Source: Blasia pusilla (taxonomy: Eukaryota > Marchantiophyta > Marchantiopsida > Blasiales). From it: DNA of 64,000 bases. The notes under the pieces are model-generated. The model did no database searches, had not been told where the DNA came from, and was given only the letters and a program-made list of their open reading frames with translations. Location: assembly GCA_050084515.1 (NCBI GenBank), contig CM114274.1:39432001-39496000 (forward strand), read 5' to 3'. This document shows positions 1-12,880 of the stretch, piece by piece. The position numbers and the translations under genes are program-made. Numbering within the stretch: position 1 is the stretch's first letter; each line of letters starts with the position of its first letter.

Positions 1-63
1 CTGGATACATGTAGTATACATGAAAGGTTTCTAGGTTGCCATGGTTTGACATATGATTGTAGG

Positions 64-393
64 CATGGTTGCACAAAAATGGTCAAGTCCTTCCTTAGGA
101 CGGACATGGACGGACAAATCTGGACATGTCCACGGACATGGGTTCCAAGAGGTGGGACCCACACTTTTAGTCCATGATGGAAGGCAATGCAAGGATGAGA
201 GGAGCAATGAGTGAGGAGGAAGTGGAGGTGGAAGTAGGAAGAAATGGGGGAGTATGGAACACGAAGGCAAGTAAGGGGAATGAGAAAGAAAGGAAAGGTG
301 GGACCCATATAGACAAGTCCTTCCATAGGACAGACCTAAGTCCATGGACATGGACATGTCCACGGATGCAGACTTTGTCCACATGCAATCTTG
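64..393. mobile_element. hAT-like MITE, complete, 330 bp
   Basis: Non-autonomous DNA transposon. It starts CATGGTTGCA and ends TGCAATCTTG, imperfect terminal inverted repeats of about 10 bp. It is flanked by an exact 8-bp direct repeat, ATTGTAGG, at 56-63 and 394-401. Eight-base target duplications are typical of the hAT superfamily, so the assignment follows from TSD length and terminus style; no transposase is encoded. The interior has short inverted motifs around GGACATGTCC/GTCCGTGG and a purine-rich GGAGGAAGTGGAGG tract. Open frames across it are fortuitous. It sits inside the minus-strand Helitron remnant. Relatives lie at 6284, 8031, 41673, 43115, 43463 and 52451. Confidence 0.85.
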
Positions 394-401
394 ATTGTAG
401 G

Positions 402-2230
402 GCACCACCCAACGATTATTCAATGAATGTTGGCGCTTAATTATTGCTCTCCCATTCTCCGATCTACAAAACATAGTAAGATTTTATGAATACATCATCT
501 CACATGATATGGAATAAGTAAAGATGGCCAAGATAGAAATATCCTTCTATGCAATAGATGGGATGACCATCTTTCGTCTCTCTAGGATAGCCTTTTGTAC
601 ATTTTTTAGTTTCCTTATCCATACATGAAGCATTTGGATTTAATGGCCCACATGGCATGTGAACCATGCAATTAGCAATAGTAGAATCAAGCCTTGGATG
701 GATAGACGGTCAGGGATTTTCACTGAAATAAATATGGTAGTAATCGAAAGTGGTACGTGGTTTGTCTTCATCACCTAAAATAATAAGTACATGCATATGC
801 GGAAGACCCCTCTTTTGGAATTCCACCACATGAATGCATCCTTTAACTCGACCCGATATTTTCTTGTTGATAAGAAGTCGTAACAAGTCCATTTTTTTCT
901 TCTAAAAAACCCGCACTACCAAATCTAGGCGATCTCCAACAGATTGACCAGGTTTATAAGGCAGATGTAATCTCCTCCCACTTAGGACTGCATGTCATGG
1001 TTAAAAACTAATCAGGCTTCCCCAAATGCATCGTGATGTAATTGATGTATATGATATGGATCTCCATTAAAAGAAGAAGGTAATGCAATACGTCTCCCAA
1101 ACCCCCAGCAATCAGCATCATATCGATTCATGGCATCCTTTATACCTTGATATAATTCACCCCTCAACTCCTTCTGATTTAAGTGCACCCATGATAATCG
1201 TTGCATCTCTATAGTCGCATAGAGGTCAACCATATATTCTTGAGTAAGTCGAACAAACTGCAACAATCGATTGTCATCTTTGTTTATGATTTGCGTTTGA
1301 AGTCGAAAACATACAAATTGCAAGGCAGTAACACTCTTCATCTTCCTCTCCTGCATAATGTCCCCATCAACTCTATCCTCATGCGAATCCTCCCTAGAAT
1401 CATCTGAAAGTTCAATATCTCCCTTCTCCCCATGCTTAAAACCGCTTGGATGTTTTGATGTTGGATAGCCTTAGAATCTTCCAAGGATATTCCAAGATGC
1501 TAACCTGCTTTACCATAGACAAATAACAAAACAAAGTGCAATGGAATGTATGCTTCATTGAAGTCGTATATATGTCTCACTCCTCCATGTAGTTGTAATA
1601 TTATATCACGATGTTAAACGTGCTAACATAATTCCATCAACTGGGAAAATAACAGCAACCTCAAAAGCATATGGTAAGTTATGACGCTTTGCATCGAGAC
1701 CGCTCTTACTTGCCTTTACGATGATCTACATATTAATGTTGCTTGCTTCATATGCTATATGCCGAAATATCTTCACATATGGATTGCATTCGTGTAGCAT
1801 CTCTTGTAGCCCTTTCAAGATGTCTGTATTAAGTTCAGAAGATCTAGACATAATTCTTCCATGATTTTCCAATTCATTTGCAGTATTATGAATGTAGATT
1901 TGAGAAAATTGGGGATGAGCCCCTATATCTAATAGAATGATAGATCCCACCTTGGACCCTAAAGTGTCCAATGCCACCAACTTCTTCATTTACATGCACT
2001 CTAGTAGATGCTAGTTGAAGTACAAAGTTGTAAGCTCGATCATTTGTAAGAAAATGAAGACTTCTAAGACACACACCCGAAATCAACGATTTCAAGAATG
2101 GAGGAGAAGATTTCAAGAGGGGAAAATTTATTCTCCCATGATCACAACACATACCAAATGGTGAGTCCTGATACTTTGTACCTCTCACCATTTCACATTT
2201 CCAATACAAAGCACGCTTTAGTCATACAAC
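402..2230 (-). pseudogene. Helitron Rep/helicase N-terminal half, decayed
   Basis: Degenerate rolling-circle transposase read right to left in broken frames. From about 2.23 to 1.75 kb it matches the conserved Helitron N-terminal part (FGMCCDHGRINFPLL, RAYNFVLQLAS, then LQEMLHECNPYVKIFRHIA). At 1356-1012 it has the helitron-like N domain (YMVDLYATIEMQRLSWVHLNQ, GRRIALPSSF). At 892-710 it has the Rep core with the two-histidine HUH motif in GLPHMHVLIIL. From 700 to 480 the text still resembles the Cys-containing segment between these domains (MPCGPLNP, KCTKGYP). The second Rep motif and the helicase would lie left of the window. Stops and frameshifts occur throughout, so it is inactive. No Helitron 5' terminus was found to its right. 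Confidence 0.75.
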
Positions 2231-5200
2231 CCAATGAATGACGACGAGTTGTACGATTCAAACTAGTAGTTTAAATCGTACCACTAGTAGTTAGTAGTTT
2301 GATCTCCTTGCAACATTGAGTAATGTATTTCTTTTAACAACCCTATCAACAATAGGAAAATGACAAATTGTATAATCATTTGGTATAGTGCAAGTTTATG
2401 CTCGTAACACAACTCAATTAAGTGTAGATATCACAGGATCCACTCTTGACATTACATTATCTTCAACATTGGGAAATATCGAAGAATTGTCGACGACTCC
2501 AGGTAAAGATGGGAGTAATTCCTCCAAAATTGGAAAAGTGGTTGGTAACTCAACTCTTGGTATTACAAAATTAAATAGTTAGCCCACTCGTAGATGCATT
2601 CTCAATAACTTCATGGATTGCATTGGTGGGTTATTCAATTCTTGGCAATATATAAGTGGAAACGTGTATCTCATGAAGTGTATCACCATTTTGAATCAAT
2701 TCATCTTCTCTATCGCCAGAATGAACTTCTCCATTTTCTTTTGCCATAACTCTATCCTGATTGGAAGGTATGGGAAAACAGAGCAACTCTACTAAGGTGA
2801 TATAAATAATAGAGTAAGGAATAGACAAAATACAAACACGAAATTTGAAGGGTTAGGAAAGAAGTTAAAGAAAAATCAACCATCAAAAAGACGTTATGAT
2901 TATGACCTTATGAATGGACTTTTAGTAGTCATAACCTCCATATTTGGAATAGTCTCAACTACCAAAGTAGACTCGTGTTGAAGTTGAAGCCCTTTCTTTC
3001 TTTTGATGTTCTCACGACGGTAGACTTTTTTTCTTTTCTTTGAGAGCTTCCATTTTCTCATTGCGAACCGCTCGTTTTTGTTTTTGGTCTTCACCACGTA
3101 GAACCTTCCGAATATCACGTTTATGTATAGGATTTGATGGAACCAAAAGTCTAGAACAACATTTTTGGAAACAAAGAAAATTTTAAATTAGTGATCAATA
3201 GTATGAAGTATGGAGAATTCAGAGTGTTCAATGATCATGAATGGAGTGAACTTACGTTGGAGATGTTTCGATGATGACTCCATCTCTTATGTTTCTCTAT
3301 AGTGCTAAAATTCTTTTATGATGGGCAAGACTTTCTTGTTGTGCCCTTGCGCGCATCAATTTTTGGAAGCATGCAAATCTGTAGGATTCGATGGAAAAGG
3401 AAGTCTGCGAATGAATAGTGCCGGGATTCAAAATTAAAGCATGTGAAGAAATAGTCATAGAAGTTGTTGTCATGTAGTTGAACACTACTTTCTCATCAAA
3501 GAAATCCAAAGTTCAAAGATATGACAGAAATGAATTGGGCCTACATCGGAGAAGTCTTATGTATTGGAACACTTGTATTTGTGATGTTAGTGAGCGGCTA
3601 TCTTGCACTCACCATCTGCATAACATGCCAGAAAAAACAAAAACGTCACGTGAAACAAGCAAAAAGTAAAGAAATGGAATGGTTAAAAACTAAAGGTAGA
3701 GCAGAACAAGGGAAAAATCTAGTTATAAAGGATGAAAAATAAAAGGGGTTTAAAATTTTAAAAAGGATTAGTTTTTTATTAATTAATTAAGTAAATTAAT
3801 TTCTTAGTATTCATTTTTTTTAATTTGAAAGGAGAGGAGAAAAAAGGAACTACATCCTAGTACATAAATTTTTTAAGAATTTTGAAAGGAAGTAAAAATT
3901 AGTAAAAGAAAAACTAAAACAACATTCCAAAAAATTTCTTAGAGAACAATTTTTTGGAGTTAAAAATGCTACAAAATAATTAATGAAAAATAATTTACAA
4001 AACCACAAGTCTAAAATTCTCTTAGAGAAAATGAATTTATTAACTTTTTTTAATTAAAACATGGTAAAATTTAATTTTAAAGGTAAAATTTAAAATGATT
4101 AGGTTAACCCTAAGCTGCCTTTTGGCGGACGTAACTGCTCAAATAGAGGTGCGCCTTTGGATTTGGAAGATCCAACGGGCGTATCCCCGCCACCCCCTTC
4201 CCAACACATCTGCTTGTCATTGCAGACATCGAATCTACAGTGACAGACACTTTCTCTGCCTGATCCAATGGGCCCCCTCTTGCTTACCCCCTTTCTCTCC
4301 CACCCATTCTCTCCCCACTTCGCTCACAATCGCCAATCTCGCTCTGCTCCGTCTGTGAATCCTCTCATGTGCCCATTGCTTGTGCTTGCGCTCGTGAGCA
4401 GAGCTCGCTCTTTGCTGCTTCCGCCTGCGCTTGTGAAAGGCCTTGGTTCTCCATTCCTTGCATGTGCTTGTGAGCAGAAAGGCAACTCCCGGGCTCGTGA
4501 GTCCACCCTCTCTCTTTTTCTCTCTCTCTCTCTGGTTTTTTCCCTTATGCAAGCTCCTATCTCTCCCTTTACTTTCTGTCCACTCCACTGTGTTTGGTCC
4601 ACTTCAGGGTGCTCTTTGTTGGTCCACTCCCCATGGTGCACTTGGTGTCTGTGAGCAATCCACGGCCTCACGTTGTTGTGATTCAGCAGTCTTTGCCTCT
4701 CACTGCTTCTTCTAACCCCAGACTCTGCTTTGTAAACTTAGTATCAGCAGTTTGAGTGGAAGCGCGGACTCAAGTGCTCTTGAGTCCGGCCTCTCATGTC
4801 TCCATCTCTTTCGGTTTTTGTCAAGATTTGCACTTGCAATGTCGTTGCTCTAGTTTTCTTCATAGCAAGTACATGGGTTGGCCTTGCTTTGTTTTTTTGT
4901 TCAACTTTGCAATTTGTGGCAGAGGGGTTTTGAGTAGGAATATGGAAGAAGACGCTCATGAGAACGCCATCTTCTTCACTAGGTTTTGTAAATCTTGGAG
5001 TTGAGAGAGCTCAAAGCTGAAATGCGTCTAGCCGTGGGAAGGATTTCAGCTCGCGATTAGGGGGTCAGAGGAATAGTGCGCAGAGTCACACACAAGTCAG
5101 TGGGTCTTACAATCAGAGGTGGCCGCCCTTAGCTATAGTGATAAAAAATGGACAAGGAATCGGTTAGCAAATTCCAAATACCGGAAAGGCCTTTAAGGCC

Positions 5201-6283
5201 TGTGAATAGAGAGAGTGACCTTTGTAGAGTTCTTACACAACTTTTGATTTTTTTGACATGCAAAATTAGGGCGGGTGGAGTCCTATTTGAGGGGGCGTAG
5301 AGAGATCAAAGTACTCAAGCTGAGTACTTGTAGTTTACAGTTAAGAATGTGGTATGCGTCAACTCTAAGTTGGTGCTTTAATACACCATCCATAAACATG
5401 CTCCATTGTTCATGATAGACTTTCCAAAAGAAAATTTCATATTTTAGGTTTCTCTTACATGCTAAGGATATGGCTACTCTATGCACGGTTTACGCACTCT
5501 TCTGGCCCTTAAGACTCAGAGATCACAAAACTATCTACACATTGACTACCATGCCTTGACGGTTCTGAACTTTTTGAACACCCTTAGCCGCCTACGTCTT
5601 AGGCTTGGTTGGCATGCCAAGCAAGACAAGGGATCAAAGTTGGGATGGTCCGCTCTCACATGGAATAATGCTTACAATTGTTTCCAACCTCTTTTTTGCA
5701 GCTTCTCCCTTGACTTATTCCTCATTTTTGGGTCTTTTCAATTGATATTGTGGCAACCCTTGGACCTCTATAAGGACATCCTTAGATTTCCACGAGGCCT
5801 CAACAGGCCTCGGTATATACTCTTTTTCTGATGGCGGAGACTCTCCCTCAGTGGGAAGGGAATCTCTACGTGCGTCCCTAAAGTTTGGAGCATCCGAGGG
5901 GTGGTATCCTAACCCCCAAGGAGGGAAAATATCAAGATGCAACTTTCTCCAAGCACTCAAGCAGATGCAGTCCTCTTGAGATATCAGAGATAAAGGGGAG
6001 TTCTCTAAGAGCTCCGGATCTACCGTCATGATCTACCTTCTTCACACCATAATGTTTCTACAATGAAACGACTCTAGAGATACTCCTCCCCCTTCCTTGG
6101 GTGGACTTCTTTGTTGTTATTCTAGTTTCCATGATTCGAGTTAGTGCACTCCTCAATGTGTTCCGCAGTTGCCTTGTGGAGATGTTTGTAGAGATGCGAT
6201 AGGAGCTGACCTGGAAGCCGCCTTGAGGAGATTGTTGCAGAGATGGAACCGAAAGAGGCGACCTTTGTACATGTAGAGAGGGC
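2231..6283. other. No recognisable gene; AT-rich then pyrimidine-rich DNA
   Basis: No convincing coding region. A 73-codon frame at 3521-3742 (+) would encode one hydrophobic segment followed by a Lys-rich tail, but it has no context and is probably chance. 3740-4090 is very AT-rich. 4100-4720 is pyrimidine-rich with a (TC)n run near 4520. A perfect 10-bp stem with a 4-nt loop is at 4765-4788. A 104-codon minus frame at 5715-6029 matches nothing I recognise. Confidence 0.5.
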
Positions 6284-6400
6284 CATAGTTGCACAAAAAT
6301 GGACAAGTCTTTCCTTAGGATGGACATGGACGGAAAAGTTTGGACATGTCCACGAACATGAGTTCCAAGAGGTGGGACCCATATTTTTACTCCCTGATGG
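6284..6400. mobile_element. hAT-like MITE fragment
   Basis: Begins CATAGTTGCACAAAAATGG and follows the 64-393 element through the doubled GGACATG motifs to about 6400 (GTGGGACCC, then a tract matching the first 120 bp). Similarity then stops, so about two thirds of the element is missing. Confidence 0.75.
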
Positions 6401-6585
6401 AATCAAAATTGGGCCACTCTTCCACACGAAAAATCGGCAAAGGAAACATAAAAAATGAGCGACTGTGGCTCCGGTGAGCACTCCCATGAACCGCTGAATG
6501 GGAAATACAATCCCCAACCTGCAAAACCAGCGAATGACTTGCGAGCTCCCCCATGAAGCTCGCTCACTCATCTTATTCTCTCTTC

Positions 6586-7091
6586 GTAAATCAAGATCCA
6601 ATCTCTCTCTCAACACCATAGCTCTCAAATGTGTGCACTCTCACATGTCTCTATGAATGTCAAACCAAACCCACTCTCCTAATGAGAGGCTTGGGTTACA
6701 CACATAAAGCAAGCAAGACCATAGCTCCGCCACCTCATGCAAAGAGGTTCAACAAAGAGAGCATGAGCTCTCAAGCTCTCTCTCCTTGAGGTATACCCCT
6801 CCTCTCCCAAGCTCTCTCCATGGTAACCTATACTCCCAAGTCACCTCCTTAGCTCTTGCCTGATGTACGTAGGAGGTCAAAAATAGAAATTCAACCATAT
6901 ACTCAAAATGATACTTACCTAAAATAGTAAGTTTGTCAATATGGCTCCAAATGAACTGAAATGAAGGGGAAACTTACGCTCTCAGGTTTTACGGGGCCTC
7001 ATCACGTCATCCTTGACCTCTTGAGCCTGTCCTGCACTACTCGAAAAGGTGCTCTACTAGATCTCACCGATCTATCCTAAAAGATGTGACA
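6586..7091 (-). mobile_element. Solo LTR core of the Ty3 family
   Basis: About 500 bp closely matching the LTR core at 43694-44173, including the segments reading GAGAGGCTTGGGTTAC, CTCTCCATGGTAACCTA and TCACCGATCTATCCTAAAAG. It ends in GATGTGACA, as does the core of the other element at 18267-18738 and 27102-27584. No internal retrotransposon sequence adjoins it, which fits a solo LTR left by recombination. The roughly 130-bp flanking repeat seen at the other left ends is absent. The strand is inferred from the coding strand of the related elements. Confidence 0.7.
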
Positions 7092-8030
7092 CACATTACA
7101 GTAGCACTTTATGGTGCATCTTCTATGTCCTCTAATATCCATCTCAACCGTACTGCTTCACAAGAAGCATAACAAGCCGCTTTGTATGTCTGCCTTAGTA
7201 GAAGAAAGAGCCATTGTAGGTTGCTTCTTGTTAATCCATGATACCACACTTGATCCTACAAAGAAACAATAACCCAAAACATATCTCTGAGAATCTGAGC
7301 CTCATGTCCAATCCGAGTCACAAAAGGCTATCATTTCCGTCCCTGCTCCGTAGGTGATGCCATACTCGATAGTGCCATAGATGTACTTCAACACACGCAT
7401 CCATGCTTTCCAATGATTCTCACGAGGCTTAGTTGAGAACCTACTCAACACTCCTAGAATAAAGCTAATGGATATGTCTGGTCTTGTATTGCACAAAAAT
7501 ATCAAACTGCCCACAAGTTTTCTGTACAACTTTTCATCTACCAATGGTGAAACATCCTCCATTGAGAGTTTCAACTCTACCTCCATTTGCGAGACCACTA
7601 CCTTACACTCTATCATCCCGAATGCCTTCAAGATTTCTGTAGCATACTTTTTCCGAGATAGAAAATAGAATCTAATTGTTGCCAAATCTCTAACCCTATA
7701 AAGTAGTGCAAAAAGCCTAAATCTGACATTTCAAACTCATATTTCAACTCTTCCTTCATTTCCTCTATTTTCTTACTATGGTCTCATGTGATGATAAGAT
7801 CATCCATATAAATGACTATCAACATACACATCCCATCTTCGCAAAACACATATAAATTTGCTTTTGACGGACTCTTGATGAGACCCCTCTCTCGGAAGAA
7901 TGTATCTATTTATTGATACCATATCCTTGGGGCTCGCTTCTACCCATACAATGCTCGATGAAGCAAACACACTTTCTCTTCTGATCGGGATGTCTCAAAA
8001 CCTAGTGGTTGAGATACATACACCTCCTCC

Positions 8031-8138
8031 TCAAGGTTGTATGTGGACAAAGTTCGTGTCCGTTCTATGGAAGGACTTGTCCATATGGGCCCCACCTTTC
8101 CCTTCTTTCTCCTTCCCCTTACTTGCCTTCGTGGTTCT
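8031..8138. mobile_element. hAT-like MITE fragment inside copia RT
   Basis: Starts CAAGGTTGTATGTGGACAAAG and matches the family's opposite end (as at 43115) through ATGGAAGGACTTG and the CCCACCTTTCCC tract, then breaks off at the palindrome at 8139. The copia reading on either side skips the RT segment between the LVAQG and QPLGFE motifs. Confidence 0.75.
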
Positions 8139-8174
8139 CACAAGGATGTTCATAGATCTATGAACATCCTTGTG
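8139..8174. repeat. Perfect 36-bp palindrome
   Basis: An 18-bp arm and its exact reverse complement with no spacer, centred on AGATCT. It lies exactly between the truncated MITE and the resumption of copia coding sequence. The right arm, read on the minus strand, belongs to copia; the left arm is its inverted duplicate. Confidence 0.9.
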
Positions 8175-10497
8175 CAACCAACCTCGCTTTGAGTTTATCC
8201 AATGTACCATCTGACTTGTACTTGGTCTTGTACATCCACTTGGTGCGTATTATCTTCTTGTCCTTTGGCTTCTCAACCAAAGTTCAAGTTTCATTTCTTT
8301 GAAAAGTGTCTATCTCCAACTACATGGCCTCTCTCCATTGAGGATGAGCAAAGGCCTCATCTTATCATGATGGCTCTTCCACCTTCAAGACCTCTGTCAT
8401 CAAGGCCATATTGACGAGATGTGCGGAAGCTCAATTCTTCTCTTCTAGTCTCTTGGATCTCCTTGGATATGTAGCAGCTTCATGAGTTGTTGGTGGATCC
8501 TTATCATCCAAGAGCTGTTTTATCCACTTAGGGTATGACGACCGTAGTAGAAGAGCATGTTGTTCTTTGTAATCATCACCAAATTCTCCTTCTTGATGAT
8601 CCAGTGTAAACATTGAAGATGTGGACGGACCACTGATATCCGCCACTTGACGAGGCTATTCCTGGAACACCACATCATGACTCACAAGCATCTTCTTTGC
8701 TTTAAGATACCATAGGCAATAAGCTTTAGACTCATCATTGTATCCCATAAAGATTCATTTCGTGCTCTTGGATTCTAGCTTGGTCCTAGATGCTAGGGTT
8801 TAGGGTAAGGTACAAAGCACTCGCTACCAAAAGTCTTGAAGTGTTGGATTGATGGCACCTTACCTGAGTATGCTTGATGAGGAGTCATGCCTTGCACTGA
8901 CTTGGTGGCACTTTTATTTTGATTGTAAACAAAAGTATTAACAACTTTAACCCAAGATATATCCTTCTGTCAAACCTTTTTCTTTCATCATACATCTTGC
9001 CATCTCCATCATTGTACAGTTTCAACGCTCAACGACTCTATTTTGTTGTGGTGTATGTGACGTGGTTAACTATCGCTTGATTCCATGCTTCCCCAAATAT
9101 TTTTTGAATTATGCTGATAAGAATTCTCCTCCTTGATTGGTGCAAAGCTTCTATACCTTCTTTCCTATTTTATTCTCAACTAACTTGTGCCATACTTTAA
9201 ATTTTCCAAGATCACTTGCCTTATCACAAAGGAAATACACCCACATCTTCCTACTATAATCGTCGATAACTAAGAATAGAAAGAACCATCCAATGCCACT
9301 GTTCATATTTTACCACATAGGTCATCATGTATCAGCTCTAGAGGAGCATTTGCTCTATTTTTTTACTCTTGTAGAAATAGTTGTCGATGTTGCTTGCCTA
9401 TCATACAAGCTTCATATGTATCCGACACTCTAGAAATTGTTGGTAAATCAACGACCATGCCAGATTTCTGCATTTGACTCAGTAAGGAAAAGCTTAGATG
9501 ATCAAATAATTTATGTCATAACTTACGGCTACCAATATCGGTATCTAGACTTGTCATGAAAGCATATAACTCATAGATATTTCCACAACGTATATCTTCA
9601 TCCACTACTTTTCCATCAGAATCCTCAATGAGTGCTCAAGATTTCTTGAAACAAACTTCCAAATTACGATCACATAATACAACTATTGAAAGCAAATTTC
9701 GCTTCAACTCTGGTACGTACAGTATATCAATTAACTTTTTTTCATTTCATTTTTGTGAGACTAAAGAAATTGTGCCTTTCCCTTCTACAGAGCACTTTGC
9801 TTTATTCCCAACAGTAACAACGATGGGCTTCTGCAGAGGCTCTAAGGAGCTATACCAATCCTTTTGATTGGTCATATGCCTAGATGCTCCACTATTGAGC
9901 ACCCATGCATCTTCACTCTTTGACTTAGTGGAATGTTCTGCCTGTGTGCAAAAATCTTCGATTGCTACTCAGACATCTATCTCATGTTCTCTTAGTTCTA
10001 TAGAATGTCCAGACTCCTTCCTAGGTCTTTAACAACTATTCTTCTCACCTTGATTCCTCTTTCTACAATCTTTGACAAGATGACCTAGCTAACCATAATA
10101 AAATCATTTGAAGGCTTTCTTTGGAAATTTCTTCTTGACATTTGAACTATAATCCTAATTTCTACCTCTCTTTACGTTGGCAGTAAATATTGCATCACTT
10201 CCCTCTCTTGCTTTGAAGCGCATTTCCTCTTCTACCAACATTGCACTAAATTGTTCAAAAGTAAGCAACGTGGGTCTTACTTAAGTATTCAATGCAGTGA
10301 CCAAAATTTGATACCTTGGAGGAAAAATCCTTATGCACTGACGTGCCAAATCTTTGCTAGACTTTGAAATTCCTACGAACGCCATCTAATCTTGAAGATT
10401 CTTGATCTACGTCATCTGTCTCCTCTTCACTATGTCTTCATTCATCATATTTTTCATCTGTTACCTTAAACAGATGAAGCATGGAGACAAAGTGAAG

Positions 10498-10567
10498 AGA
10501 AGCCGTAGAGGCCTACTATCTTCTTTGAAAAAGTTTTCAGAGAAGATAGTAGGCCTTTAAGGCTTCT
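10498..10567. repeat. Inverted repeat, 16-bp perfect core
   Basis: Arms at 10509-10524 and 10541-10556 are perfect reverse complements (AGGCCTACTATCTTCT on the left). A shorter outer pair, AGAAGCC/GGCTTCT, follows after small internal loops. It lies at the start of the copia gag. Confidence 0.85.
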
Positions 10568-10590
10568 AAGAAATCCACCATATTTGTATT

Positions 10591-12880
10591 GGCCTAATGA
10601 CACTTGTTATGGTAGAGTCCCTCCTTCCTCTCCACTATCCGGCCAAGAAGATGATGGTCAATGATGATGTCGTGGGTATAGGCCCATACTTCAAAAGATT
10701 GGAAAAGTATCAAGCCTTGGTCGTTTTGAATGCATCGATGAGGATAGTTTATCTTTGGCCCATGGTCTCTTATCTCTTCTGGAAGATCCATCCTCCATAT
10801 TGCCTTAATAAACCTCCATCCCCTTCATCAACTCTATGACTTTGAGCTTGAAAAATACCTTGCTCATTAACTTCCACTTCTTTGTTGGGAGGTCCTTATA
10901 ACTTGCAAGGCCATTGAACAAGGCCCAATCCTTCTTCCAATCATCCTCTGCCACTTTCCTTACAAAATCACCAATCCCATGATTCGGCGACTTGAGCCAC
11001 AACTTCTTGAACTCTCCCTTAAGAATATTTGGGTCAATGGTATTATCCAAAAGCACCTTCAATTAATTTTGGCGATGAATGCAAAAATTATCTTCTTGTT
11101 CATCTTCGTAGAGGTTGGTTGATTCAATGTATTATGGGGTTCTCACCCCCTCTCCCATCACTCTCATCATCATGAGGAATATACTCGTCATCATGAGATG
11201 GCAAGTCCATCTTCAACTTGTCTTCTAGCAAAGTCTAAAAGAAAAATATCGTTACGAAAAGATTTCAATAATGATGACACGATGGCACATCATACATCTA
11301 TGGATGATATATGCATAATCATTTACAATCATTCAAAATCACAAATTCATGTTTTCAATCATGCTTATATTCCTTATGAAAAACATATAATCCTCGAATG
11401 AATTTATAGTGATACTATCATGATAACAAAAATCTCATTATCATAAACTCAATGAGTATATGTGAATGGTCTTAATCACAAATCTATGTTTTCTACACCT
11501 AATTTTTTTCATTTTTTGTTAGATAAGCAATAATATATTCTACGCTTTGCGTTTGGAGGGATTTAGAGCTAAAGCCCACTTTTGAATCCTATCCAAATAA
11601 GTCTATCTCACATTTGCATAGTCATTCTCAACAATCTATATTATTATTGGAGAGTTCCTTCTTGATTTGCAAACATCTCTTTGCTTGCAAACGCCATCAG
11701 CCTTATATCTCCCTAAGTTCCTAGCTTGGGCTATGCATCAAGCTCAATAGTTCCTCACCCGTCACTTCCCAACACAAGCAAGCCTTACTCGACTTGGGAA
11801 AAACTTCCTAAATAGTCCAAGCATCTAAAGCGGCACTCACGCGCCTGGCAATTCCAACTATCCAATGAATCTCAAATGAGTCTCTAACCAAGACCCAAGA
11901 TATGATTCACGGATCAAGGTCCAAGGCTGAAATCCATAATTTTCTCTCTTGGACTTGGCTTGGTGTCCACTCCCCAAAGCCAACCTCTCAATCCATTTTG
12001 TGCCCTTGGTTCGTCCCGCGGCTCCCCAAAGTAGAGTTTAAGTTCCAATCATCCTTAGAGACCCTCCTTCTTACATATAATTCTAGAGATCTTCATCCTC
12101 TTCCCATCTTTGAGAAAGTCCTCATGGGACGCCCCTTTTGGCTCTGAGCCCAACTATCAATTCTAATAGTTTGGGGGCAATTTCTCAATCTCTGCTCATG
12201 CATTTGTCAAGATCTTTGGTGCGATGGAATATACTTTGTCCGTTAGCTATTAGAGCGCAATTCGGTGTCAAGGGATCAACTTTCCAAAAAGACTTGACCT
12301 TAAAAGGTTTGTGTTGATTAGGGCATCAACCTCCAAAGAGGGGTGAGTGTTGCAACCTCATAATTAAATATGTGCCAATGCCGAACATTAGAATTTTAGT
12401 AGACTCACACTAGGATGAATGCGTGTTGGAGAAAATTCTTGAATAAGACACAAGATGTGAGACGTGAGCAAGCTTGGACGTTTCATGTGATGATGGTCGT
12501 AACCCAGTAAACCAAGACCAAACGTGAAGCAAGACTTGAGAAGAGTTCAAGTCTAATAAGAGTGAGTTGCAAAAGGGGATTAGGATCGGATTTTGAATTT
12601 GACTAGCATTTGAGATTTTTCGGTGTTTAAATATGCCTTATAATTGTCTCTCCTCTTGACTTACATTAATTCTAGCAACATGAGGAACTACTCATTGCCA
12701 TGCACCAACAAAAAATAATTGCAATCATCTCCTAAGTATTGAATCTCCAAATTCATGCATCACTTTATTGCAAAACTAGTATGTTCTAATTACAATGGCC
12801 TTGGGCCCAAATTTTCAATGCACAAGTCATGTCCCTAGCCAAGCTAGCAGCTTCATGCATGTGCATGTGCTTTCCTTGCA
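10591..12880. other. Mostly unassigned; one unrecognised minus frame and a Helitron 5' end
   Basis: The minus frame at 10805-11062 (85 codons, Lys/Trp-rich) continues in broken form to about 10.6 kb and looks like decayed protein-coding DNA of unknown identity. At 11635 the sequence TCTATATTATTATTGGAGAG, preceded by A, matches the 5' terminus of the Helitron family seen at 30048 and 57071, but no matching 3' end was found. The rest shows nothing I can assign. Confidence 0.45.

Larger units (their letters stand above)
7100..10590 (-). pseudogene. Ty1/copia polyprotein, decayed
   Basis: Domains run right to left. Gag is at about 10.58-10.2 kb, with a degraded zinc knuckle near 10.1 kb (GHLVKDC). 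The protease motif near 9.90 kb reads VLNSGASRHMT, with Asn in place of the catalytic Asp. Next come a pre-integrase segment and the integrase core (ELIHDDLCG; then near 9.05 kb HTPQQNRVVE, with further stops). RT has LVAQG near 8.18 kb, QPLGFE near 8.0 kb and the catalytic IYMDD near 7.81 kb. RNase H ends about 7.12 kb, including RPDISISF and a CDSDWT motif. The intact stretch at 7302-7685 is the RT/RNase H region. The domain order PR-IN-RT-RH identifies copia. Many stops make it non-functional. About 60 residues of RT are replaced by foreign sequence at 8031-8174. No LTRs were recognised. Confidence 0.85.

Noticed and set aside
4235-4715. Several overlapping frames of 90-128 codons on both strands
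   Set aside because: They come from pyrimidine-rich low-complexity DNA; Ser/Leu/Pro or Arg/Lys/Glu runs with no domain.
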